Shown here in pieces: positions 17,076 to 25,217 of a stretch of 64,000 bases of DNA (position 1 is the stretch's first letter; each line of letters starts with the position of its first letter). The stretch lies in assembly GCF_000426065.1 (NCBI RefSeq), contig NZ_AUEQ01000015.1:156569-220568 (forward strand). Reading direction: 5' to 3'. The position numbers and the translations under genes were made by a program. Under the pieces are notes generated by a model. The model ran no database searches and had not been told where the DNA came from. It saw only the letters and a list, made by a program, of their open reading frames with translations. The stretch is from Mycobacterium sp. URHD0025 (GTDB lineage Bacteria; Actinomycetota; Actinomycetes; Mycobacteriales; Mycobacteriaceae).

Positions 17076-17678
17076 ATGACGCCACAGGTCAAGCAGTCGG
17101 CGAGAGAGCTGCGCCGACTGCAGACGCGGGAGCGGATACTCGGTGCGGCCATAGCCGAGTTCCGCGCCTCGGGCATGGCCGGAGCCGACGTCGGCGCCAT
17201 CGTCAGCGCCGCGGGCGTGGCGCACGGAACCTTCTTCTTCCACTTCCCCAGCAAGGAGCACGTCCTGCTGGAGCTGGAGAGTCGCGAAGAAACACGCATG
17301 GCAACCGAATTCGCCCACTTCCTCGAAGCCGCCCATGACCTCGCGACGGCGCTCACCGAACTCGTCCACCTGGTGGGTCGCCTGGAACAGCGCTTCGGCC
17401 CGATACTGTTCAAAGAGCTTCTCGCGCTGCATTTCTCACCGTCGCGTCCCACCAAAGACGAATGGACCGATCATCCGGTGATCGTGCTGCTCGTCGGCGA
17501 GATCGAGCGCGCCCGCGGCGACGGCGAGGTGCATCCCGAGGTCGACGCCTTCTACAGCGCCGCATTCTTCCTACTGGGTATCTACGGCGTGCTGAGCACC
17601 ACCACCAACAGCGAACACCGCGACGCCATGCTGGCCAACCTGGTCATCACCGCGCGGCGAGGACTGGAGATCCGATGA
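17076..17678 (+). CDS. TetR-family transcriptional regulator
   Basis: A 200-residue one-domain-pair repressor. The N-terminal helix-turn-helix is typical ('RERILGAAIAEFRASGMAGADVGAIVSAAGVAHGTFFFHFPSKEHVL', about residues 18-65), followed by an all-helical ligand-binding domain. It lies inside the membrane/P450 cluster, between membrane protein A and the VWA/AAA+ genes, with two palindromes just before it and a matching half-site in the 16254 promoter. It therefore probably controls the whole cluster and itself. The inducer is unknown, but the pathway context suggests a hydrophobic compound or its CoA ester. Confidence 0.9.
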   Translation: MTPQVKQSARELRRLQTRERILGAAIAEFRASGMAGADVGAIVSAAGVAHGTFFFHFPSKEHVLLELESREETRMATEFAHFLEAAHDLATALTELVHLVGRLEQRFGPILFKELLALHFSPSRPTKDEWTDHPVIVLLVGEIERARGDGEVHPEVDAFYSAAFFLLGIYGVLSTTTNSEHRDAMLANLVITARRGLEIR

Positions 17679-17705
17679 ACCATCCCTTCTGTGAGGAGAA
17701 CTGAC

Positions 17706-17813
17706 GTGGCCGGCTGGATTTGGGAGATACTCCGCTATGTGGCCGCCTGGGGCGGTACGGGCCTGATCATCTGGTTCTGGTACTGGATGTTCTCCAATAT
17801 CGGCACCTTCTGA
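17706..17813 (+). CDS. Single-TM micropeptide (35 residues)
   Basis: The peptide starts at a GTG with a GAGGAGA ribosome site about 7 bases upstream. It is almost entirely one tryptophan-rich hydrophobic helix ('GWIWEILRYVAAW', 'IIWFWYWMF'). It sits 27 bases after the TetR stop and 4 bases before the VWA gene, so it is well placed in the operon. A second tiny membrane protein (20166) precedes the paralogous large membrane protein. Such small one-helix subunits are common in membrane oxidoreductases; assignment as an accessory subunit is inference. Confidence 0.55.
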   Translation: MAGWIWEILRYVAAWGGTGLIIWFWYWMFSNIGTF

Positions 17814-17817
17814 CGGC

Positions 17818-19359
17818 ATGACGCAGCAGATGCCGGAACTCAGCGAAGCCCACGCCATGGCGACCGAGCGCAGTTGCGCCGTCACCGCCGTGGCGTTGAG
17901 CAACCAGCGCCGTAGCGGGGCGCGCCTCGTCAGCGGGCAGAATCGCGGTTTCGGCCTGAGTTCCCTGCTCGACGTCGTGCACGTGCCCTATCCGCCACGA
18001 CGCGACTGGTCCCGGCGAACGCTGACATGCGGTGTGGCACTGCAATGCTCGCCGTCCAAGGAACGCATCGTCGACTACCGGCTCAACGAGTTGTCGACCC
18101 GTGAGCTGGCCGCACTCACGCTCGTCGAGTCCGGCGTCGCGCTGGGCTGGGTCGCCGCGAACTGGCCCGGACTGCTGGCAGATCTCCGCGCGGCACTGCC
18201 GCACCTGGAACCCGCCAGTGCCGACATGGACGCCAAGGAGATGCTGAACCGGGCCATCGCCCTGGCGCGCACCTCACAGCAGTTCCCCATCGATCCACTG
18301 CTCGGCAGTCTGCCGCGGGCCTACACGCTGCCACAGGGCCTGTCCGACAAGCTGCGCCGCACGTTCGGTCGGCTGCCGTGGACCACGAACCAGAAGCGTT
18401 CACCGGCCCCGCACTCCGTCCCCGCGGGCGGCGACGGTGGGGTCCGCAATTCCAACCTTCCCCCGCCGAGCCGGCCGCAGGACAACGACCTCGACATCAC
18501 CCCCGACCACCGGCCGGGCATCCCCTATCCGGAGTGGAACGCGTGGACGCAGAGCTTCATGCCGAACCACGTCGCGGTTCTCGAACAACCGCGTACCGGC
18601 CGTGACCGGCAGCCCGGCGCGGTCGCCGTCGATGTCCGGAAGTGGTTCGAGGAGAACACCCATCGGGCGATGAAGAACCGGCTGGAAGACGGGTCCGACC
18701 TCGACGTCGACCAGTACGTCAACCACTACATCGACGTGACGACGGGTGAGGCGGTCGAACCACGCCTGTTCCGTGAACTGCTGCCGGCCAGCCGCGACGT
18801 CACCACCGCGCTGCTGCTGGACGGCAGCTCCTCGCTCGGGGTGCACGGCGGCAAGATCTTCAAACTCGAGCTGGCCTGCGCCGACGCGCTGTCGCGCGCG
18901 ATGACGTCGGCCCGGGAACGGCACGGCATCTTCACATTCACCGGGAACACCCGCCATCGCGTGGAAGTCAGCTGCCTCAAGGACTTCGCGGAGCGGCGTT
19001 TCGTCCCGCCCGGCAGCCTGGGCCTGTCCACCGGCGGCTACACCAGACTCGGTGCGCCACTGCGGCACATGACCAGCCGCCTGCTCGCACAGCCGTCGGA
19101 GCGCAGGTTGCTGATCGTCATCGGTGACGGGCTGATCTCCGACGAAGGCTACGAAGGCCGTTATGCCTGGGCCGATGCCGCCCACGCTGTCGAAGAAGCC
19201 AACGACGCCGGCGTCTCCATGTACTACGTCGGAGTCGGGCCCACCCGCGTGGACCCCCTGCCGGAAGTGTTCGGACCCAAACGGTCCCAACGCATCCGCC
19301 GCATCGAAGAACTTCCCCGCGTCCTCGCTCACGTCCACAGGGAGCTGGTCACCTCATGA
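17818..19359 (+). CDS. VWA-domain protein (NorD/CbbO-like partner of a MoxR ATPase)
   Basis: The 513-residue protein has a helical N-terminal half, a low-complexity proline/basic linker (about 190-235) and a C-terminal von Willebrand A domain. The MIDAS motif is intact: 'LLLDGSSS' (DxSxS at about 335-339), 'GGYTRLGAPLRH' (Thr) and 'LLIVIGDGLISD' (Asp). Proteins of this layout (NorD, CbbO) work with MoxR-type AAA+ ATPases, here the next gene, coupled by an ATGA overlap, to remodel or insert metal into a target enzyme. The likely target is the membrane complex encoded around it (inference). Confidence 0.82.
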   Translation: MTQQMPELSEAHAMATERSCAVTAVALSNQRRSGARLVSGQNRGFGLSSLLDVVHVPYPPRRDWSRRTLTCGVALQCSPSKERIVDYRLNELSTRELAALTLVESGVALGWVAANWPGLLADLRAALPHLEPASADMDAKEMLNRAIALARTSQQFPIDPLLGSLPRAYTLPQGLSDKLRRTFGRLPWTTNQKRSPAPHSVPAGGDGGVRNSNLPPPSRPQDNDLDITPDHRPGIPYPEWNAWTQSFMPNHVAVLEQPRTGRDRQPGAVAVDVRKWFEENTHRAMKNRLEDGSDLDVDQYVNHYIDVTTGEAVEPRLFRELLPASRDVTTALLLDGSSSLGVHGGKIFKLELACADALSRAMTSARERHGIFTFTGNTRHRVEVSCLKDFAERRFVPPGSLGLSTGGYTRLGAPLRHMTSRLLAQPSERRLLIVIGDGLISDEGYEGRYAWADAAHAVEEANDAGVSMYYVGVGPTRVDPLPEVFGPKRSQRIRRIEELPRVLAHVHRELVTS

Positions 19360-20150
19360 CAGATACGTACTACGCCAACGGCAACGAGGTTCAGCTGTTC
19401 GAGCAGGCCTGCCGGCAGCGGTTGCCGGTGATGCTCACCGGCCCGACAGGCTGCGGGAAAACCCGCCTCGTCGAGCACATGGGCACACTGCTGGAAAGAC
19501 CCGTCGTCACCATCAGCTGCCACGACGACCTGACCAGCTCGGACCTCGTCGGCCGGTTCATGGTGACGGGCGGCGACGTGGTCTGGACCGATGGGCCCCT
19601 CACGCGAGCGGTCAAGGCCGGGGCGATCTGCTACCTCGACGAGGTCGTCGAGGCACGCCACGATTCGCTGGCCGTCCTGCACTCGCTCACCGACCACCGG
19701 CGCACGCTCTACCTGGACCGTGCGGACGAAGTCGTCCATGCGCCAGAGACTTTCATGCTGGTGTGCTCGTACAACCCCGCCTATCGCAGCTCACTCAAGG
19801 AGCTCAAGCCGTCGTTCCGGCAGCGGTTCGTCACACTGCCGATGCACTACCTACCGCCCGACCGCGAGGCCGAGGTGATCGTCGCCGAAGCGGGCGTCGG
19901 ACTGCCCACCGCGCAGCGGCTGGTTCGGTGCGCAACCGCGATCCGCACCGCTGACGAGGCCTTCCACTTCGAACCGCCCTCCACCCGGGTGCTGGTCACC
20001 GCGGGCCACCTGATCGCGGCCGGCGCAACGGAACTCGAAGCAGCCGAGGCATGTGTGCTCGCCCCGCTGTCGAGCGAGGGCGCCATCACCGAAGGACTGC
20101 GAGAAGTGGCTGCGGCCAGTCTCGCCGACGTCAACAGCACAAGTACCTAG
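19356..20150 (+). CDS. MoxR-type AAA+ ATPase (CbbQ/NirQ/NorQ/GvpN family)
   Basis: This 264-residue AAA+ protein has Walker A 'GPTGCGKT' (29-36), Walker B 'ICYLDEV' (91-97) and the sensor-1 region 'FMLVCSYNPAY'. The insert-containing 'CHDDLTSSDLVGRF' and 'LKPSFRQRF' are hallmarks of the CbbQ/NorQ group. These hexameric ATPases pair with a VWA protein to activate metalloenzymes (Rubisco, NO reductase, gas-vesicle assembly). The gene overlaps the VWA gene by four bases and is followed by small and large membrane protein genes, so the target is probably the membrane complex. Confidence 0.9.
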   Translation: MTDTYYANGNEVQLFEQACRQRLPVMLTGPTGCGKTRLVEHMGTLLERPVVTISCHDDLTSSDLVGRFMVTGGDVVWTDGPLTRAVKAGAICYLDEVVEARHDSLAVLHSLTDHRRTLYLDRADEVVHAPETFMLVCSYNPAYRSSLKELKPSFRQRFVTLPMHYLPPDREAEVIVAEAGVGLPTAQRLVRCATAIRTADEAFHFEPPSTRVLVTAGHLIAAGATELEAAEACVLAPLSSEGAITEGLREVAAASLADVNSTST

Positions 20151-20165
20151 GAAGGAATCGCCGCC

Positions 20166-20297
20166 ATGGTGGATCAGAAGGAACGCAACCGCAAGAAGGC
20201 GCTGATCGTGTTGCAGGTCGTCATCTACGGATATCTGCTGACCATGTTTCTCATCCAGCTGTACATGTCCTTCGCCCGAGGCTGGTGGGATCTGTGA
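20166..20297 (+). CDS. Single-TM small protein (43 residues)
   Basis: The ATG at 20166 follows an AGGAAGGA ribosome site at about 20150-20157. A basic N-terminus ('DQKERNRKKA') leads into one hydrophobic helix ('LIVLQVVIYGYLLTMFLIQLY') and a short 'FARGWWDL' tail, so the N-terminus should face the cytoplasm. The stop overlaps the GTG of the large membrane protein at 20294, indicating translational coupling and probably a fixed subunit ratio. No family was recognised. Confidence 0.65.
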   Translation: MVDQKERNRKKALIVLQVVIYGYLLTMFLIQLYMSFARGWWDL

Positions 20298-21028
20298 ACA
20301 TTCCTCTGCTGAACCGGAAATCGGGCGCCAAGGTCACCCCGACCGTTCCGCTGGAGGGCTCCGGCAACCTCGAAGAACACCATGAGGCATCCCGGCTGGC
20401 GCAGCGGCGGGCCGACAAGTGGATGATCGTCGGCGCGGGCCTGATGGGTATGTGGGCGCCTGGGCTGATCGGGTTACCCATCTTCATGCGCGGCGTGTGG
20501 TTACAGCGCCAGGCACTGCGCGCGGGGTATTCCGTCCGGCCGATGATCGTGACGCTGATCGGCTATCTCGTGCTGATCGACGGCATGCTCAACAGCCTCG
20601 GCTGGGCGCTGGACCTGGTCGCCAACCACACCCTCATCAACCGCGTGCTGATGGTCGGTTGGGGCGCCATGTTCGACGCCGGATACTTCTGGCACTACAA
20701 CGAATTGTGGGTAGGCGGAGCCGCCGGACCGGGCGAGAAATCCATGGTGTTCGGCATGATCCTCACTGTCTTCGCCATGCGGTGCGCTGCGGCGATCGGC
20801 TTCTTGCAGATGAAACGGTGGGGCCACCAATGGATGATCATCACCTGCTGGATGGGTGTGCTCATCTGGTGTCTCTACGTGTTCAACATGACGATGTTCG
20901 CCGATGTGCGCTTCGCAGGCGTCGTGTTCCCGGTCATCGGCTGGTGGCTCTACGACATCTTCTACATCACCCCGTTCCTCGCGATCCCGTACCTGCACAC
21001 GGTGAACCGCGAAATCTTCTCGGACTAA
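20294..21028 (+). CDS. Polytopic membrane protein A' (244 residues), paralogue of the 16290 gene
   Basis: Like its paralogue, this protein has five or six membrane segments and the same 'FDAGYFWHYNELW', 'KRWGHQWMIITCWMG', 'FNMTMFADVRFAGVV' and 'GWWLYDIFYITPFLAIPYLH' blocks. The last third is nearly identical at protein and DNA level, while the N-terminal 40 residues differ. The start is the GTG in a GTGA overlap with the 43-residue gene. The two copies may form a heteromeric membrane core, or be alternatives. The conserved Asp, His and Glu residues are candidate metal ligands. Function unknown. Confidence 0.78.
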   Translation: MNIPLLNRKSGAKVTPTVPLEGSGNLEEHHEASRLAQRRADKWMIVGAGLMGMWAPGLIGLPIFMRGVWLQRQALRAGYSVRPMIVTLIGYLVLIDGMLNSLGWALDLVANHTLINRVLMVGWGAMFDAGYFWHYNELWVGGAAGPGEKSMVFGMILTVFAMRCAAAIGFLQMKRWGHQWMIITCWMGVLIWCLYVFNMTMFADVRFAGVVFPVIGWWLYDIFYITPFLAIPYLHTVNREIFSD

Positions 21029-21037
21029 GGAGCAACT

Positions 21038-21460
21038 GTGACAACGACACCTGAAGCCACTGAGGAGAAGGCCGAGGACCTGCCCCCGGGTACCACGCCC
21101 TACTACGCGCGCATGCACAAGTGGATCAAACGCGCCGTCCTGGTGTGCCTGATCGCCCTCGTCATCGAAGGCGCGTTCACGCTGCCGTTCATGGCGGTCT
21201 ACTACGGGTACCCCACCTTGAGCCTCACCGAGATCTGCAGTGAACTGCTCAAGGTTCGCTATTCCGACGACACACTCGAATGCAAGGTCCCGTACCCGGC
21301 GTTCGGGCCGCCCGAAGGCGCCGCAGGCAAAGACACGGCCAAGGACGAGTGGGGAATCCAGCCGGTGCCCAAGTACAACCGGATCGGGTTCCGTGAGCTG
21401 GTCCAGATCCACCAGGAACGTGAAGCACGTCAAGCCGCAGGACAGCAGCAGAACCCCTAG
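21038..21460 (+). CDS. Single-TM protein with a two-cysteine outer domain (140 residues)
   Basis: An acidic N-terminus is followed by 'MHKWIKRA' and one membrane helix (about 32-56), then a domain of about 80 residues outside the membrane. That domain contains two cysteines (about 67 and 82) that could form a disulfide. The GTG start is preceded by AAGGAG 5 bases upstream. The gene lies between the second large membrane protein and a P450, within the same unbroken operon, and is probably another subunit of the membrane complex. No family was recognised. Confidence 0.65.
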   Translation: MTTTPEATEEKAEDLPPGTTPYYARMHKWIKRAVLVCLIALVIEGAFTLPFMAVYYGYPTLSLTEICSELLKVRYSDDTLECKVPYPAFGPPEGAAGKDTAKDEWGIQPVPKYNRIGFRELVQIHQEREARQAAGQQQNP

Positions 21461-21470
21461 GAGCCCGACT

Positions 21471-22691
21471 GTGCCGGAATCGCTCGAACGTCACGCCGAG
21501 AACTGGGACCTGCGCCACCAGGACTTCGACGACAACGACTTTCTCTACGACGTCTACTCGGTGATGCGGCAGCAGTCACCGTTCGCCCGCACCGACAAAC
21601 CGTTCCTCAGCGCGACACCGGCGGGTGCGTGGGTGGCGGTGCGCTACGCGGAGTGTGTCCAGATCCTGCAGGACTGGGAGCATTTCTCCAGCAATCCGAC
21701 GCCGGAGGGAGCTGAGCAACTCGCCGGTGATCTGGTGATCACCCTCGACCCGCCGCGACAGCAGAAATTCCGCAAGGTCCTCAACCCCTACTTCTCGCCG
21801 GGCCGGATGAAGGCGCTACGGCCCGAGATCGGCTCCGAGACAGACCGGCTCATCGACGATTTCATCGAGAGCGGATCCGGCGACCTCGCCCAGATCGCCT
21901 GGCGCCAACCCGGTGTCGTGTTCTTCAAGTACCTGCTCGGCATGCCGGTCGACGACGTCCCGCTGTGCGTCGAGCTCACCGACACCGCACTCAACGGCAC
22001 CACCGAGCAGGACCGGATGAGCGCCTGGGGCGCGCTGTATCAGCACCTGCACGACGCCGTGACCGTGCGCATGGACCAGCCATCCCGTGACGACATGATC
22101 GACGTCCTGCTCTCGGCCGAAATCGACGGTGAGAAGCTGTCATTCGGCGACGTCGTATCCAACGCCATGCTCCTGGTCCAGGCCGGACTCGAGACAACCG
22201 CCAGCGCAATGTCTTTCGCCTACCACTACCTCGCCACCAACCCGGCCGAGCGCGACCGCCTCATCGGCGATCCCGAACTCCTCGCCCGCGCGGTGGAGGA
22301 ATTCATCCGGTTCGCCGGATCGATCCACGGCATTCCCCGCACCGTCGCCAAAGAAGTCGAACTGAGCGGCTGCACCTTTTCGCCGGGCGAGTCGGTGATC
22401 GTCAACTACGCCTCCGCCAACCGGGACGAACAGGAGTTCCCCGACGCGGGCCGCTGCATCCTGGACCGCCGCGAGAACCGGCACCTCGGCTTCGGCGCCG
22501 GGGTGCACCGCTGCCTCGGGTCCAACCTGGCCCGCCTGGAGTTCCAGGTGGGCCTGGAGCGGGTGTTGTCCCGGATGCCCGACTTCACGCTCGCAGGAGA
22601 CGAAGTCGCACGGTTTCATGGCAACTCCGTCACGCGCGGATTCCGCTCGGTGCCCGTGGTATTCACACCTGGTGAACGGTCCACGACATGA
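21471..22691 (+). CDS. Cytochrome P450 (first of three)
   Basis: A soluble bacterial class-I P450 of 406 residues that inserts oxygen into an organic substrate using electrons from a ferredoxin. Visible motifs are the I-helix 'QAGLETTAS' (about 237-245), the ExxR pair Glu277/Arg280 and the heme loop 'FGAGVHRCLG' with Cys348. GTG 21471 lies 10 bases after the preceding stop; an earlier in-frame opening lies inside that gene and is rejected. The next gene overlaps by four bases (ATGA). No ferredoxin or ferredoxin reductase gene is seen nearby. The substrate is unknown. Confidence 0.92.
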   Translation: MPESLERHAENWDLRHQDFDDNDFLYDVYSVMRQQSPFARTDKPFLSATPAGAWVAVRYAECVQILQDWEHFSSNPTPEGAEQLAGDLVITLDPPRQQKFRKVLNPYFSPGRMKALRPEIGSETDRLIDDFIESGSGDLAQIAWRQPGVVFFKYLLGMPVDDVPLCVELTDTALNGTTEQDRMSAWGALYQHLHDAVTVRMDQPSRDDMIDVLLSAEIDGEKLSFGDVVSNAMLLVQAGLETTASAMSFAYHYLATNPAERDRLIGDPELLARAVEEFIRFAGSIHGIPRTVAKEVELSGCTFSPGESVIVNYASANRDEQEFPDAGRCILDRRENRHLGFGAGVHRCLGSNLARLEFQVGLERVLSRMPDFTLAGDEVARFHGNSVTRGFRSVPVVFTPGERSTT

Positions 22692-23737
22692 CCTACCGGG
22701 TCGTGCAGTGGACGACGGGCAACGTCGGCCGCAAGTCGGTCCATGCCATCGCCGCCAACTCGGATCTGGAACTCGTCGGGTGTTACGCCTGGGCACCCGA
22801 CAAGGTCGGCAAGGACGTCGGCGAACTCTGCGGCATCGAACCGCTGGGTGTGACAGCCACGGACGATGTCGACACGCTGCTCGCGCTGAAGCCGGACTGC
22901 GTCGTCTACAACCCGATGTTCGCCGACGTGGACGTCCTGGTCCGCATTCTCGGCGCGGGCGTCAACGTCGTCACCACCTCCGAGTTCATCAACGGCCACA
23001 GCCTGGGCGAGGGCCGCGCACGCGTCGTCGACGCGTGCGCGCGGGGCGGCTCGACCATCTTCGGCAGCGGCATCAACCCGGGCTTCATCCAGCTCTTCGC
23101 CGTTGTCACCGCGGGCATCTCCGACCGCGTCGACCGGATCTCCATCGTGGAGTCGTTCGACACCACCATCTACAACTCACCGGCCACCGAGATCCCCATG
23201 GGCTTCGGCCATCCCATCGATCAACCCGATCTGCATGCGATCACCGAGAACGGGTCCGGCATCTTCCGGGAAGCGGTGCAACTGGTGGCCGGCGCCCTGG
23301 GTGTGCGGCTCGACGCCGTGCGCTGTGAAGCCGAGTACGCCCAGACCACCGAAGAACTCCAACTGCCCGGCGACTGGACCATCAAAGCCGGCTGCGTCGC
23401 GGGAATCGACGTCAGATGGAAGGGATTCGTCGGCGACCGCGACGTGATCGAGATCCGTGGAGTATGGACCAAAGGCCAGTCGCTGGAACCGGTCTGGCCC
23501 ACCAGGTTCGGATACACCGTCACCGTCGAGGGCCGGCCCACCATCACGAGCACGCTGAGCTTCGAACCCCCACCGGACTTCGTGGCCGAAACTCTGGACG
23601 ATTTCATCATGCTCGGACTTACCATCACCGCGATGCCCGCAATCACCGCGATCCCGGCGGTCGTCGCCGCGCCCGCAGGCATCGCCACCTACAACAACCT
23701 GCCGCTTCTACTGCCCCGAGGTGTCCTGAATGTCTGA
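22688..23737 (+). CDS. DapB-like NAD(P)-dependent dehydrogenase (second copy)
   Basis: This 349-residue protein begins with 'YRVVQWTTGNVGRKSVHAI', a nucleotide-binding Rossmann motif. It continues with the family blocks 'YAWAPDKVGKDVGELCG', 'ATDDVDTLLALKPDCVVYNP', 'NVVTTSEF' and 'GSGINPGF'. The family resembles dihydrodipicolinate reductase and 2,4-diaminopentanoate dehydrogenase, but mycobacterial members have unknown substrates. It overlaps the P450 by four bases and the next homologue by eight, so all are made together. An Ala/Ile-rich C-terminal stretch ('ITAMPAITAIPAVVAAPAGIAT') is unusual. Confidence 0.83.
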   Translation: MTYRVVQWTTGNVGRKSVHAIAANSDLELVGCYAWAPDKVGKDVGELCGIEPLGVTATDDVDTLLALKPDCVVYNPMFADVDVLVRILGAGVNVVTTSEFINGHSLGEGRARVVDACARGGSTIFGSGINPGFIQLFAVVTAGISDRVDRISIVESFDTTIYNSPATEIPMGFGHPIDQPDLHAITENGSGIFREAVQLVAGALGVRLDAVRCEAEYAQTTEELQLPGDWTIKAGCVAGIDVRWKGFVGDRDVIEIRGVWTKGQSLEPVWPTRFGYTVTVEGRPTITSTLSFEPPPDFVAETLDDFIMLGLTITAMPAITAIPAVVAAPAGIATYNNLPLLLPRGVLNV

Positions 23738-24788
23738 GAGAAGCTATCGCATCATCCAATGGATGACCGGAGACGTCGGTCAGGTCGGTGTCCGGCATTT
23801 CGCCGACAGTCCGGTATTCGAACTGGTCGGTGTTCTGGTGCACAGCAAGGAAAAAGTCGGCAAGGACGCCGGTGAGATCGTCGGTGTCGCACCCACCGGC
23901 GTCATCGCCACCGACGACATCGACGCGATCATGGCGCTCGACGCCGACTGCGTGTTCTACACGCCGATCATCATGGACGTCGACACCGTCTGCCGGCTCC
24001 TGCGCTCGGGCAAAAACGTGGTGACCACAAGCGGCTTCTTCCATCCATCACCGGATTTCCGCGAGCCCGCCGAGCAGATCCGGGCCGCCTGCGCCGACGG
24101 TGGCACCTCGTTCCACGGCGGCGGCATCCATCCGGGCTATGCCGGCGACATCCTTCCGCTCACGCTTGCCCGCGTGATGAACAGGATCGACACCATCCAC
24201 GTGTACGAGGTCGTCGACGTCTTGAAGGACGCGCCGATGGACCACATCGACTGGATGGGATTCGGCAAGGACAAAGACAAATTCCTCACCGAGCCAACAA
24301 TTCTGGGGCTCGGCCTGCCGTTTTTCGCCCAATCGATGCACATGATCGCCGACGGCCTCGGCGTGACGATCGACGAGGTGACCGCCGCCGAGGTCGACAT
24401 CGCGACGGCTGCCGAGGACATCCCGCACGACGAGGGCGCGATCGCGAAGGGCACCGTCGCCGCTCAGCGGCACGAATGGACTGCGTGGCTCGGCGGGCAA
24501 CCACTGATCGTCTTCCACGCGATCTACGTGACTGCGGGCCCCGAAAAGCTTGAACCGGCGTGGGATTGGGGTGAAACCCGGTATGAGATCGTGATCGACG
24601 GCGACCCGCCCACCGAGCTGACCCTCAAAGGTGTCAGGCAGAAGGACGGCACCATGGCCCATCCCGGCTACGACTGGACGGCCATGGGCGCCATCAACGC
24701 GATCCCGGACGTCTGCGATGCCCCGCCCGGCTGGCTCAACCACCTCGACCTCGGGCTCGTCCGGCCCCGCGGCCTGGTCCGGAAATGA
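23730..24788 (+). CDS. DapB-like NAD(P)-dependent dehydrogenase (third copy)
   Basis: A 352-residue homologue of the preceding gene with 'YRIIQWMTGDVGQVGVRHF', 'SKEKVGKDAGEIVG', 'ATDDIDAIMALDADCVFYTP' and 'GGGIHPGYAGDILPL'. In the Rossmann loop the usual Asn is replaced by Asp (TGDVGQ versus TGNVGR in its two relatives), which may alter cofactor binding. The start overlaps the preceding gene by eight bases and the stop overlaps the VOC gene (ATGA). The adjacent, clearly divergent pair suggests a heteromeric enzyme or two successive oxidations (inference). Confidence 0.83.
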   Translation: MSERSYRIIQWMTGDVGQVGVRHFADSPVFELVGVLVHSKEKVGKDAGEIVGVAPTGVIATDDIDAIMALDADCVFYTPIIMDVDTVCRLLRSGKNVVTTSGFFHPSPDFREPAEQIRAACADGGTSFHGGGIHPGYAGDILPLTLARVMNRIDTIHVYEVVDVLKDAPMDHIDWMGFGKDKDKFLTEPTILGLGLPFFAQSMHMIADGLGVTIDEVTAAEVDIATAAEDIPHDEGAIAKGTVAAQRHEWTAWLGGQPLIVFHAIYVTAGPEKLEPAWDWGETRYEIVIDGDPPTELTLKGVRQKDGTMAHPGYDWTAMGAINAIPDVCDAPPGWLNHLDLGLVRPRGLVRK

Positions 24789-25198
24789 ACACCGAACCGT
24801 CACTGCACCACGTCGTGTTCGCGGTCGCCGCGGACCGGCAAGCCGGCATGGTCCAGTTGTTCACCGACCTCGGATTCACCTTCAACGCTGCCGAACTCAC
24901 CGACCTCGGCGTGCACGTGCAGCTGGATTGGGACCGTGGCGTCGAGCTGATCAGCCCGGTGCCCGGCTCGTCCGCGTCGGTGGCGGCATCGGTGAACGAC
25001 TTCCTCGACCGCCACGGCGACGGGGTGTACACCGTGGTACTCCGAGTGCCCGACGCCGCGGCGGCCGAGACCGTGGCCGCGCGCTACGGGTCGGCGACGC
25101 GGTTCAAGCAGGAATTCTCCGGCGAGGGTTCCTATCTCGACGAGATCGACCTGTCCGTCCTGGGTCTGCCGCTGACGTTCCTTTCCACCAACGTCTGA
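24785..25198 (+). CDS. VOC-superfamily (glyoxalase/dioxygenase fold) protein
   Basis: A 137-residue single-domain protein with the beta-alpha-beta3 pattern of the vicinal oxygen chelate fold: 'LHHVVFAVAADRQAGMVQLFTDLGFTF', 'GVHVQLDWDRGVELISPV', 'GVYTVVLRVPDAAAAETVAARYG' and a final 'LPLTFL'. VOC enzymes use a divalent metal for isomerisation, epimerisation or ring cleavage; the metal ligands cannot be assigned with confidence here. It is coupled to the upstream dehydrogenase by ATGA and followed by a P450 20 bases later. Confidence 0.75.
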   Translation: MNTEPSLHHVVFAVAADRQAGMVQLFTDLGFTFNAAELTDLGVHVQLDWDRGVELISPVPGSSASVAASVNDFLDRHGDGVYTVVLRVPDAAAAETVAARYGSATRFKQEFSGEGSYLDEIDLSVLGLPLTFLSTNV

Positions 25199-25217
25199 CG
25201 AAAGCGCGGGGATTGCC

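Noticed and set aside
16290..21028. Assignment of the polytopic proteins to AmoC/PmoC-type copper monooxygenase, AlkB or NO reductase subunits
   Set aside because: The characteristic metal-ligand patterns of those families are not visible; only the accessory AAA+/VWA pair suggests such a link.
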